DNA of 6,092 nt, taken from the NCBI GenBank assembly GCA_021158595.1, contig JAGGUF010000008.1, positions 1 to 6,092 of the forward strand, written 5' to 3'. Shown here one piece after another: positions 1 through 5,549 of the stretch; position 1 is the first letter of the stretch; each line of letters begins with the position of its first letter. A program made the position numbers and the translations under genes. The notes beneath the pieces are model-generated. The model did not search any database. It was given only the letters and a program-made list of their open reading frames with translations, and had not been told where the DNA came from. Origin of the DNA: a bacterium. Lineage in GTDB: Bacteria > Patescibacteriota > Minisyncoccia > Minisyncoccales > GCA-002788555.

Positions 1-58
1 CCTATCCTTATTTCTGGTTTGTCTTTGGGCTTTCGTCTTCATTTATTTCAATTTATGA
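1..58 (+). CDS. C-terminal end of a membrane protein (5'-truncated by window)
   Basis: The reading frame beginning at base 2 gives LSLFLVCLWAFVFIYFNL and stops at TGA 56-58. This is almost entirely hydrophobic and aromatic, as expected for a final transmembrane helix with a two-residue tail. The stop overlaps the next gene's start as ATGA (55-58), a layout typical of translationally coupled genes and the main reason to believe this is a real gene end. Next to sugar-transfer genes, a polysaccharide flippase (Wzx), polymerase (Wzy) or O-antigen-ligase-like protein is the natural guess. Eighteen residues cannot decide between these, so the function is inferred from context only. Confidence 0.55.
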   Translation, partial: LSLFLVCLWAFVFIYFNL

Positions 59-1179
59 AAAAAATAGGAATTGATGCTTCATTTCTTAAAAGAGAAATAA
101 CCGGAGTAGGGAGATATCTCCGAAATATTTTAAATCATCTGGTTTCGATTGATAAGGAAAATCAGTATTTTCTATTCTGCCCAGGAAAGATCGCTTCTGA
201 TTATCAGAAGATGGGTTATAAAATCATCAATACAGGAGAAAGTAGATTCTGCTCCAGTAAATTATATTTTCCTTTTTGGATTTTTTTTACCCTTCCCTTT
301 GCCTTAAGGAAGAATAAGGTAGATATTTTTTGGCAACCCCATCATTTTTTACCTCCCTTTGGACTTTTTAAAAAAACAAAATATCTGATAACTGTTCATG
401 ATTTAATTCCAAAAATTGATAAGGACTACAGAGATTTTACTTATCGACTCTATCTGAATTTACTTTTACCTCAGTCAATCAAAAAAAGTGTTAAGATAAT
501 TACCATTTCAGAAAACTCAAAGAAAGACATTATGAGATTTTATAATCTTCCAAAAGAGAAAATTGAAGTGATTTATGAGGCTGCGGATAAAAGGTTTAAA
601 CCAAGGGGAAAAGACCAGATAAACCTGTTGACTAAAATAAGAGAAAGGTATCATTTGCCAGAAGAATTTATTTTATATATCTCAAAAATCGAAAAAAGGA
701 AAAATATTGAGGGGATAATTAGAATCGCAGATATTTTGAAGAGGAAAAATAAGATAAAATTTATTCTGTTTGGAAAACTTGGTTTTAGAGGAAGACAACT
801 TTTAAGGGAGATCAAAAAAAGAGATAATATGAGTTATAAGGGATTTTTAGATGAAAAAGATATTCCTTATATTTACAATCTATCAAAGATTTTTCTTTTC
901 CCTTCTTTTTATGAAGGATTTGGACTGCCGGTTCTTGAGGCAATGCAATCCGGGGTGCCGGTTTTAGCGTCAAATACCTCTTCTTTAAAAGAGGTAGTAG
1001 GCGATGGAGGAATAATGCATAACCCCACCGATTATGAGGCCTTTGCCAAAGATATAATAAGATTATTAAAAGATAATAGATTTTATGAGAAGATAAGAGA
1101 GAGGGGGATTTCTCAGGCAAAAAAGTTTTCTTGGGAAAGATCAGCCAAAAAGTTAGTAAAAATTTTTAATGAACTGTAA
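55..1179 (+). CDS. GT4-family glycosyltransferase (cell-surface polysaccharide)
   Basis: This is a 374-residue GT-B glycosyltransferase of family GT4, expected to be a peripheral inner-membrane enzyme that moves a nucleotide-activated sugar onto a lipid-linked glycan; donor and acceptor are unknown. The N-terminal Rossmann half opens with MKKIGIDASFL and the GVGRY glycine turn, and has HDLIP at residues 115-119 and the TISENSKKDI segment near 151-160. The C-terminal half has the KRKN basic patch (about 214-217) and the retaining GT4 E-x7-E motif EGFGLPVLE (287-295), followed by GVPVLAS. Length is normal for the family. ATG 55 was chosen because it makes an ATGA overlap with the upstream gene and matches the family's first strand. 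The frame is open further upstream, including a TTG at 19, but that stretch is the other gene read out of frame. No Shine-Dalgarno sequence precedes it, so coupling to upstream translation is likely. Confidence 0.93.
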   Translation: MKKIGIDASFLKREITGVGRYLRNILNHLVSIDKENQYFLFCPGKIASDYQKMGYKIINTGESRFCSSKLYFPFWIFFTLPFALRKNKVDIFWQPHHFLPPFGLFKKTKYLITVHDLIPKIDKDYRDFTYRLYLNLLLPQSIKKSVKIITISENSKKDIMRFYNLPKEKIEVIYEAADKRFKPRGKDQINLLTKIRERYHLPEEFILYISKIEKRKNIEGIIRIADILKRKNKIKFILFGKLGFRGRQLLREIKKRDNMSYKGFLDEKDIPYIYNLSKIFLFPSFYEGFGLPVLEAMQSGVPVLASNTSSLKEVVGDGGIMHNPTDYEAFAKDIIRLLKDNRFYEKIRERGISQAKKFSWERSAKKLVKIFNEL

Positions 1180-1182
1180 TTG

Positions 1183-1331
1183 CCAACTACTTTGGTAACG
1201 CTCTGATATTTTTCTCCCTCCTTAATCCTCCCCCTCCCAAAGGGAGGAGGATATAGGTGGGGGAGGGATGAGTTTCATCTTCCAGACCTGAAGGGGATAC
1301 AAGCGAGAAGGTTTGTTACCAAAGTGGTTGG
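1183..1331. repeat. 149-bp element with 17-bp terminal inverted repeats
   Basis: CCAACTACTTTGGTAAC (1183-1199) and GTTACCAAAGTGGTTGG (1315-1331) are inverted repeats matching at 16 of 17 positions. They enclose a C-rich palindrome (1214-1269) and about 45 bp of unique sequence. The element fills nearly the whole gap between two glycosyltransferase genes, starting 3 bp after one stop and ending 16 bp before the next start. It holds no open frame. Size and architecture fit a small non-autonomous (MITE-like) element or a long cruciform-forming repeat. No clear target-site duplication is visible, so mobility is an inference. The long stem could also act on the transcript, since the genes are co-directional. 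Confidence 0.6.
1214..1269. repeat. C-rich REP-like palindrome, copy 1
   Basis: The left arm runs CTCCCTCCTTAATCC then CCCCTCCC, the loop is AAA (1239-1241), and the right arm is a G-rich near-complement ending GGTGGGGGAGGGAT. The inner stem is imperfect: the right arm lacks three bases of the C5 run. Read on the minus strand, the right arm matches the fragment at 6071-6092 at 19 of 22 positions. No T-run follows the stem on the + strand, so it does not look like an intrinsic terminator. Confidence 0.7.
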
Positions 1332-1347
1332 ATACTCCAAATAAACT

Positions 1348-2607
1348 ATGAAAAAAATTTTAATGATTTCATTTCGCTTTCCTTGGCCAGAATGGAGGGG
1401 AGGGTTTAATTTAAGGGTTTTAAGATTTGCAAAGATTCTAGCAAGAAATTACTCTCTTGATCTTTTAACCTTAATAAGAACCAAAGAAGAAAAGAGAAAT
1501 GTAAAGAATTTAGAAAAGGAAAAGATTTTCAACAATGTCTTTTATTTCTCTCATTCTGGAATTAAAGAATATGAAAATGCATTTTTTGGACTGTTTTCAA
1601 GTTTACCCCTTCAGATAAATTATTATTTTTCAAAACCCGCTGTAGATTGGTTAGAAGAAAATTATAAAAAATATGACCTTTTATATTTTAATACCATAAG
1701 GACAGTACAGTGGGGAAAAAAACTAAAAGATATTCCCAAAGTAATTGACCTGATTGACGCTGTTTCTTTAAATTATCTTGAGGCAAGAAAATGGAATACC
1801 TTTTTCTGGAGATTAATCTATAAAATAGAAATTCCAAGACTTATTCGCTATGAGAGGGAGATTTTAAAAAGCAATTTATTTGATAAGATTTTTATTTCTT
1901 CAGAGTTTGATAAGAAATATCTCATCCAAAATTCCAAAATCCAAATTCCAAGTTCCAAACTAGTGGTGATTCCAAATGGGGTAAGAGAAGAATTGTTGAG
2001 AAAGAACAGAGAACAAGAAGCAGAGAATAAAAAGGAAGAAAACTGGATCTCTTTTTTTGGTAAGATGGATACCCAACCAAATCAGGATGCAGTTTGTTTT
2101 TTTGCTAAAAAGATTTTCCCAAAGGTTTTAAAAATAATTCCTAATTGTTATTTTTATATTATTGGCATAAATCCAAGTGCAAGGGTAAGAAGTTTGGAAA
2201 AAATAAAAAATGTAAAGGTGACAGGCTATGTAAAAAATCCTTATGAGATTTTACAGAAATCAAAGGTAATCGTTGCTCCTTTACGATTTGGGGCAGGAAT
2301 TCAGAATAAGGTTTTGGAGGCAATGGCTTTAAAAAAGGCAGTGGTAAGTTCTCCCATTGCCGTAAGGGGAATTTTAGGAATTGAAAATGGAAAACATTTG
2401 GAAGTGGTAGATATAACAAACCCTGGACTTTGGGCGGAAAAAGTTATAGAATTGTTGCAAGACTTTAATAAAAGGAATGAAATAGGAAACCAGGCAAGAA
2501 AATTTATAGAAGAAAATTATAGATGGGAAAAAATAGAAGAGAAATTACTTTCTTCTTTGAAAGAGGTCTTTTTGCATCAGGATCCTGTCCAAAAGAGGAG
2601 AGGATAG
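1348..2607 (+). CDS. GT4-fold glycosyltransferase, PEP-CTERM/EpsH-associated sugar transferase type
   Basis: This is a 419-residue glycosyltransferase whose two halves resemble the family called sugar transferase, PEP-CTERM/EpsH1 system associated (recognised from memory). The N-terminus has the MKKILMISFRFPWPEWRGG strand and glycine turn, with DLIDAVS at 134-140. The C-terminal nucleotide-sugar half has WISFFGKMDTQPNQDAV (about 233-249), FYIIGINPS (269-277), VTGYV and APLRFGAGIQNKVLEAM (310-326). In the E-x7-E position the second Glu (E324) is present but the first is Ala316, which appears normal for this subfamily. ATG 1348 follows AATAAACT and has no Shine-Dalgarno sequence. Residues about 193-204 are encoded by an AT-rich repeat, and the last residues (HQDPVQKRRG) run into a degenerate palindrome, so both look like repeat-derived additions. 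It probably adds a sugar to the same lipid-linked glycan as its neighbours. Confidence 0.9.
   Translation: MKKILMISFRFPWPEWRGGFNLRVLRFAKILARNYSLDLLTLIRTKEEKRNVKNLEKEKIFNNVFYFSHSGIKEYENAFFGLFSSLPLQINYYFSKPAVDWLEENYKKYDLLYFNTIRTVQWGKKLKDIPKVIDLIDAVSLNYLEARKWNTFFWRLIYKIEIPRLIRYEREILKSNLFDKIFISSEFDKKYLIQNSKIQIPSSKLVVIPNGVREELLRKNREQEAENKKEENWISFFGKMDTQPNQDAVCFFAKKIFPKVLKIIPNCYFYIIGINPSARVRSLEKIKNVKVTGYVKNPYEILQKSKVIVAPLRFGAGIQNKVLEAMALKKAVVSSPIAVRGILGIENGKHLEVVDITNPGLWAEKVIELLQDFNKRNEIGNQARKFIEENYRWEKIEEKLLSSLKEVFLHQDPVQKRRG
1926..1960. repeat. AT-rich CCAAAATTCC-type repeat inside the glycosyltransferase gene
   Basis: The run is built from CCAAAATT, CCAAAAT, CCAAATT, CCAAGTT and CCAAAC units. 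It is in frame and encodes roughly QNSKIQIPSSKL between the SEFDKKYL and VVIPNG segments of the enzyme. A tract of the same style in opposite orientation lies in the gap at about 3876-3930. It adds roughly a loop's length at the junction between the two Rossmann halves, where length variation should be tolerated. Confidence 0.55.
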
Positions 2608-2664
2608 GAGAGTAACCCTCTCCTTGGGTTCTTCTAAAAAAGAGGATTGAAGTGGGGAGGGATT
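2606..2664. repeat. C-rich REP-like palindrome, copy 2 (degenerate)
   Basis: The right arm (2644-2664), read on the minus strand, matches the consensus CCCTCCCCCACCTTAATCC with two mismatches and one missing C. The left arm is eroded to AACCCTCTCC. Within it AGGAGAG (2606-2612) and CTCTCCT (2618-2624) form a 7-bp stem with loop TAACC. The preceding gene's TAG stop (2605-2607) lies at its edge, and its right end stops about 20 bp before the next start. No T-run follows it, so terminator function is not supported. Confidence 0.5.
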
Positions 2665-2686
2665 AGTTCGATAGTACAATAAACTT

Positions 2687-3589
2687 ATGGAGGAAAAAGA
2701 GATAAATCTTGTTTATTATTTAAACATTCTTTATCGTAGAAGAAAAATTATTTTAATAATTTTGATATTATCGTTTCTTTTTTTTGGTATAAAATATTTG
2801 CTTCCTTTAGTATCTTCAAAAATTCCTTTTCTCTCCGAAAGGTTCCTCCAAACTTACAAGATAGAAGGGGTAATTGAAATAGGCACCCTTTCAAATGGTA
2901 AGCCCATTGAATCTCAAGCAGAGGTGGTGTGGAAAATAAACAGTAAGATCTATAACTCCTCTGACTGTTCAGTAAAAGCCTCGGCAATACAAAACACTCA
3001 GTTGGTAAAAATTGCCCTTTTTAGTTCTAATCCAGACAAAGGCAAAGAAAGTTTTAAAAAACTCTGTGATTCCATTAAAAAGGAACATCAAAAAATAATC
3101 GAGAAGGATAAAGAGAAGATCAATAAGAAAATAGAAGAGATTAAAAATAGAATTAATGCTTATGAAGAAGAAATAAAATCTTTAAGAGAAAAGAAAGCAA
3201 ATACAGAAAGTGAAATGAGCGAGATAAAAAAAGAAATGGAATCTTTAGATCTCTCAGATACTTCTCAAAAATCTCGCTATTCCTTTTTAACTAATCAGTA
3301 TTCTTATAAGAACTCAGAGGTGAATCAATATAGAAGTATTATTAATTCAAAGAAGAAAACTCTGGAAACTCTCAAAAGTGAATTAAACACAGAGGAAGCG
3401 CATCTTTTGGATATAAGACCCACTGAAGCTGTAAAAGAGCCTGCCGTTTCTTCAAAAACTTTCTCAAAAAAAGAATTACTGAGCCACTTTTTGATTGTTG
3501 TTTTAGCAGGCCTTATAATCGGAATAGTTTCTTCTTTTTTGGTAGAATTTTGGCAGAAAAATAGAGAGCGAATTTTATCCCAAGAGTAA
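2687..3589 (+). CDS. Wzz-like polysaccharide chain-length/co-polymerase protein
   Basis: This 300-residue protein has the layout of Wzz-type polysaccharide co-polymerases. It has a short cytoplasmic N-terminus (MEEKEINLVYYLNILYRRRK), a first membrane helix at about 20-40, an extracytoplasmic region, a second membrane helix at about 266-288 (LSHFLIVVLAGLIIGIVSSF) and a short charged tail. Residues about 118-240 are rich in Lys/Glu heptads (KKIEEIKNRINAYEEEIKSL and following) and should form a long antiparallel coiled coil. A short Pro-containing linker (RPTEAVKEPAVSSK) precedes the second helix, as in Wzz proteins. There is no Walker-type kinase domain and none is encoded nearby, so control by tyrosine autophosphorylation is not evident. 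It would set chain length of the glycan made by the neighbouring enzymes. ATG 2687 is the first start that keeps the full cytoplasmic basic segment. TACAAT (2675-2680) sits 6 bp upstream and there is no Shine-Dalgarno sequence. Fold assignment is from architecture, since sequence similarity is low. Confidence 0.78.
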   Translation: MEEKEINLVYYLNILYRRRKIILIILILSFLFFGIKYLLPLVSSKIPFLSERFLQTYKIEGVIEIGTLSNGKPIESQAEVVWKINSKIYNSSDCSVKASAIQNTQLVKIALFSSNPDKGKESFKKLCDSIKKEHQKIIEKDKEKINKKIEEIKNRINAYEEEIKSLREKKANTESEMSEIKKEMESLDLSDTSQKSRYSFLTNQYSYKNSEVNQYRSIINSKKKTLETLKSELNTEEAHLLDIRPTEAVKEPAVSSKTFSKKELLSHFLIVVLAGLIIGIVSSFLVEFWQKNRERILSQE

Positions 3590-3610
3590 TTGTTAACAAT
3601 TTGGTAAGGA
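3589..3610. repeat. 12-bp palindrome plus TTTGGTAAG motif after the Wzz-like gene
   Basis: ATTGTTAACAAT (3589-3600) is a perfect palindrome starting at the last base of the stop codon, followed by TTGGTAAGG. The stretch from the stop codon aligns with the left end of the 149-bp element after the first glycosyltransferase gene: TAATTGCCAACTACTTTGGTAAC against TAATTGTTAACAA-TTTGGTAAG. It may be a lone end of the same element family. Confidence 0.4.
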
Positions 3611-3647
3611 CTGAAGATTACCTGAAGCACAAAGCGCAGAAATTACG

Positions 3648-3727
3648 AATTACAATTTAAAATCTCCCGTCCAGCCCCACTTTTGGAACAAAAGTGGGGC
3701 TGGGCGACAAAATTACAATTCAAAATG
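3648..3727. repeat. 18-bp hairpin flanked by AT-rich direct repeats
   Basis: CCAGCCCCACTTTTG (3671-3685), loop GAA, and CAAAAGTGGGGCTGG (3689-3703) form a perfect 15-bp stem. It extends outward by a G-U pair and two G-C pairs to 3668-3706. On each side lies a near-identical 17-mer: AATTACAATTTAAAATC (3648-3664) and AATTACAATTCAAAATG (3711-3727), matching at 15 of 17. The GC-rich stem contrasts sharply with its surroundings. The + side continues GCGACAAAATTAC with no T-run, so it is not a standard terminator. It resembles an inserted palindromic unit bordered by duplicated flanks. Confidence 0.65.
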
Positions 3728-3745
3728 CAAAATCATTTTTAAGTT

Positions 3746-3874
3746 CAAAGCGCAAAGCGTAAAGCGCAAAGCGTAAAGCGCAAAGCTACAGCGTAAAACT
3801 AAAAACTAAAAAGAAATTTCGCTTTACGCTTTAAGTTGTAGTTTTGCGCTTTGCGCTTTGAGTTTTGCGCTTAA
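3746..3874. repeat. Heptanucleotide (YAAAGCG) array in two inverted arms
   Basis: The left arm, from 3746, is made of successive 7-bp units CAAAGCG, CAAAGCG, TAAAGCG, CAAAGCG, TAAAGCG, then degenerate units (CAAAGC, TACAGCG, TAAAACT, AAAAACT) to 3807. After an AT-rich spacer, the right arm (3820-3874) has the reverse-complement units CGCTTTA, CGCTTTA, AGTTGTA, GTTTTG, CGCTTTG, CGCTTTG, AGTTTTG. The arms align as an imperfect inverted repeat of roughly 50 bp, so the transcript or single strand could fold into a long hairpin. No CRISPR-like spacers are present. The style recalls cyanobacterial 7-bp STRR repeats, without implying relation. Confidence 0.75.
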
Positions 3875-3875
3875 A

Positions 3876-3930
3876 TTTTGTTTTGAATTTTGGTCATTGG
3901 ATATTAATTGGAATTTGGAACATTGGGATT
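3876..3930. repeat. TTTGGAATT-type AT-rich intergenic tract
   Basis: The tract is a loose series of TTTTGAATTTTGG, TCATTGG, ATTAATTGG, AATTTGGAACATTGG units. Its complement has the same CCAAATTCC character as the tract at 1926-1960. It is open in the frame of the following gene from TTG 3858, giving a Phe/Trp/Asn-rich peptide (FCFEFWSLDINWNLEHWDF) that looks like translated repeat, not protein. It is therefore treated as non-coding. Confidence 0.5.
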
Positions 3931-3933
3931 TTG

Positions 3934-3962
3934 TTGTCGAATTGTTGGACAGAACATATATT
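3934..3962 (+). promoter_or_regulatory. Possible sigma70-type promoter for the phosphotransferase gene
   Basis: TTGTCG (3934-3939), a 17-bp spacer and TATATT (3957-3962) match the -35 and -10 consensus at 4 of 6 and 5 of 6 positions. Transcription would start near 3969, about 20 nt before ATG 3990. The 400-bp repeat-filled gap upstream makes a private promoter plausible. In such AT-rich DNA a match of this quality can arise by chance. Confidence 0.4.
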
Positions 3963-3989
3963 AAGAATAAGAAAAAAACGATTGTTGAT

Positions 3990-5282
3990 ATGAAAAGAAG
4001 GGTATATACAGTTTTTCTCTTTCTTGGGGATATTCTTTTTCTTTATTTATCTCTTCTTTTTGCTCTTTTAATAAGATATAAGGGATTTCCCGTAGAGCCT
4101 TCGGTAGGGAGTTTTTTTCTCTATTTCACGTGGCTTTTTCTCATTTGGCTATTTTTTCTCTGGAGTTTGGAACTTTATTCTCCTAAATTGCAAGCCGGAA
4201 GTTTTGATTTCTTTCGTTTTCTTTTAATATTTATTTTTCTTTCTGTTTTTTCAGGTACCTTATACTTTTATCTTCAGCCCAATCTTCCTGTTGCTCCTAA
4301 AACCATTTTGTTCTTACAGATAGGAATATTTTCGCTTCTATTTCTTCTCTGGAGAGTTCTTTTCGATTTTTTATTTAGAAAGAAAAGAAAAAGGGAAAAG
4401 ATTATAATCTTGGGCAATTCTCCAGAACTGGAAGACCTTCTTTCTTCTCTTAAGAATTCATTTTTTTATCAAGTGATAGGGGTCTACAATGGACAGACAG
4501 ATTCTCAAAAAATCAAGGAAGTAATTGAGAAGAAAAAGGTAAAAAAAATTATAGTTTCAAATGGCCTTGAATTTTTAAGAGACATTTCTTTTTTCTCAAG
4601 ATTGGAGATTGAGAGTTTTGCTAATTTTTATGAGGAGGTTACCCAAAAGGTTCCTCTCTCGGTTTTAAAAAACTCTCGTTTTTTAGAAGAGTTTTATAAA
4701 AGAGAAGAAAGGTCTTATCTGATTTTGAAAAGGGCATTTGATCTTTTTTTCTCTTTTATTGGGATTTTAATCTTAGCAGTTCTTTATCCTCTTATTGCTT
4801 TGTTGATAAAGATTGATTCTCCGGGACCTGTGATATTTTCTCAGGAGAGGATAGGGAAGAATAGACAAAAATTTCGCTCCTATAAATTTCGTTCAATGTT
4901 CTCTTCTTCTGAAGAAAAGACAAAACTATGGAGAGAGAAAGACAAAAAAGAGATTACCACTGTAGGAAGGTTTTTAAGATATACCCATTTAGATGAACTT
5001 CCTCAATGTGTTAATATCTTTAAAGGAGATCTTAGTTTTGTAGGACCTAGGCCAGAGTGGGAAAAGATAGCAAGAATTTATGAGAAAGAAATTCCCTTTT
5101 ACTTCTTGCGCTATACTGTCAAGCCGGGACTTACCGGCTGGGCTCAGATCAATTTTTCTCCTTCCAGATCTGTTGAGGAGGCAAAAATAAAATTTCAATA
5201 TGATCTCTATTACATAAAACATCGTTCGGTTTTATTTGATCTTTCCATTTTCTTGAAAAGTTTAAAGAAGGTTTTTGGGTAG
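3990..5282 (+). CDS. WbaP-like polyprenyl-phosphate hexose-1-phosphate transferase
   Basis: This 430-residue membrane enzyme starts lipid-linked glycan synthesis by moving a sugar-1-phosphate from a nucleotide sugar to undecaprenyl phosphate. Four N-terminal membrane helices (about 8-28, 42-62, 75-95, 105-126) lead to a Rossmann-like domain (EKIIILGNSPE at about 136-146). A fifth hydrophobic, probably re-entrant segment (about 248-273) precedes the bacterial sugar-transferase domain. That domain shows SPGPVIFSQERIGK, KFRSM (299-303), the catalytic Asp-Glu pair in HLDELPQ (D335, E336), SFVGPRPEWE (349-358) and KPGLTGWAQ (378-386). All core motifs are intact and the length is slightly short for the family. 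The frame extends upstream to TTG 3858, but those 44 codons are repeat-derived, so ATG 3990, just before the first helix, is preferred; no Shine-Dalgarno sequence is present. Which sugar it transfers cannot be read from the sequence. Confidence 0.94.
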   Translation: MKRRVYTVFLFLGDILFLYLSLLFALLIRYKGFPVEPSVGSFFLYFTWLFLIWLFFLWSLELYSPKLQAGSFDFFRFLLIFIFLSVFSGTLYFYLQPNLPVAPKTILFLQIGIFSLLFLLWRVLFDFLFRKKRKREKIIILGNSPELEDLLSSLKNSFFYQVIGVYNGQTDSQKIKEVIEKKKVKKIIVSNGLEFLRDISFFSRLEIESFANFYEEVTQKVPLSVLKNSRFLEEFYKREERSYLILKRAFDLFFSFIGILILAVLYPLIALLIKIDSPGPVIFSQERIGKNRQKFRSYKFRSMFSSSEEKTKLWREKDKKEITTVGRFLRYTHLDELPQCVNIFKGDLSFVGPRPEWEKIARIYEKEIPFYFLRYTVKPGLTGWAQINFSPSRSVEEAKIKFQYDLYYIKHRSVLFDLSIFLKSLKKVFG

Positions 5283-5293
5283 TTTATCCACGC

Positions 5294-5321
5294 TTGACAT
5301 TTTTGGAGCAGGTAATAAAAT
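5294..5321 (+). promoter_or_regulatory. Strong sigma70-type promoter with adjacent DnaA-box-like 9-mer
   Basis: A perfect -35 TTGACA (5294-5299), a 16-bp spacer and TAAAAT (5316-5321, 5 of 6) lie just after the phosphotransferase stop. A second -10-like TATAAT (5323-5328) overlaps but would leave a 23-bp spacer. Immediately upstream, TTATCCACG (5284-5292) matches the DnaA box TTATCCACA at 8 of 9. This is the best promoter in the window. The first coding region downstream is the KH gene, about 265 nt away, so it starts a new transcription unit separate from the polysaccharide genes. Confidence 0.7.
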
Positions 5322-5343
5322 ATATAATTCGTAACGAAATAGA

Positions 5344-5408
5344 CCTTCCCCTACCTATTATCCTCCCCCTCCCAGAGGGAGGGGGAGGATTAAGAAGGGG
5401 GTAGGATT
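5344..5408. repeat. C-rich REP-like palindrome, copy 3 (best preserved)
   Basis: ATCCTCCCCCTCCC (5360-5373), loop AGA, and GGGAGGGGGAGGAT (5377-5390) form a perfect 14-bp stem. Outer arms CCTTCCCCTACC and AAGGGGGTAGG extend the symmetry imperfectly. Read on the minus strand, the right arm matches the 6071-6092 fragment at 18 of 22. Lying in the KH leader, it would form a very stable hairpin in the mRNA. No T-run follows it. Confidence 0.75.
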
Positions 5409-5549
5409 TCCCGCTTCCCGCTTCACGTTTCAGGCAATTTCAAATCCTTGGTTATTGAGTTAGCAATTTCACATAAAATAAAAATCCCTAAAGGGAGCAA
5501 AGGTCGAGAGAAAATATTGAATAGTAATAATTTGCTGAAAGAGAATAAT

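Noticed and set aside
19..54. TTG start at 19 giving a longer first glycosyltransferase
   Set aside because: The added residues are the upstream membrane protein's codons read out of frame, and ATG 55 gives an ATGA overlap and the family N-terminus.
812..1120. Open frame on the minus strand within the first glycosyltransferase gene
   Set aside because: It is wholly antisense to a gene with clear GT4 motifs and its product shows no recognisable domain.
2159..2419. Open frame on the minus strand within the second glycosyltransferase gene
   Set aside because: It is a Pro/Leu-rich shadow of a well-supported gene, with no start signal or known motif.
2748..3630. Minus-strand open frames across the Wzz-like gene
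   Set aside because: They are complements of Lys/Glu-rich coiled-coil codons, which rarely give antisense stops; the proteins look compositional.
3668..3706. Intrinsic terminator after the Wzz-like gene
   Set aside because: The stem is strong, but neither side has the required T-run; it fits an inserted palindrome better.
3746..3874. CRISPR array
   Set aside because: The repeat unit is 7 bp with no unique spacers, and no cas gene is present.
4989..5222. Minus-strand open frame within the phosphotransferase gene
   Set aside because: It is antisense to the catalytic domain, and no independent evidence supports it.
5323..5328. TATAAT as the main -10 element
   Set aside because: It is a perfect hexamer, but the spacing from TTGACA would be 23 bp; TAAAAT at 16 bp fits better.
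5344..5408. Intrinsic terminator of the phosphotransferase gene
   Set aside because: No T-run follows the stem, it lies downstream of a new promoter, and the same palindrome recurs elsewhere in non-terminator positions.
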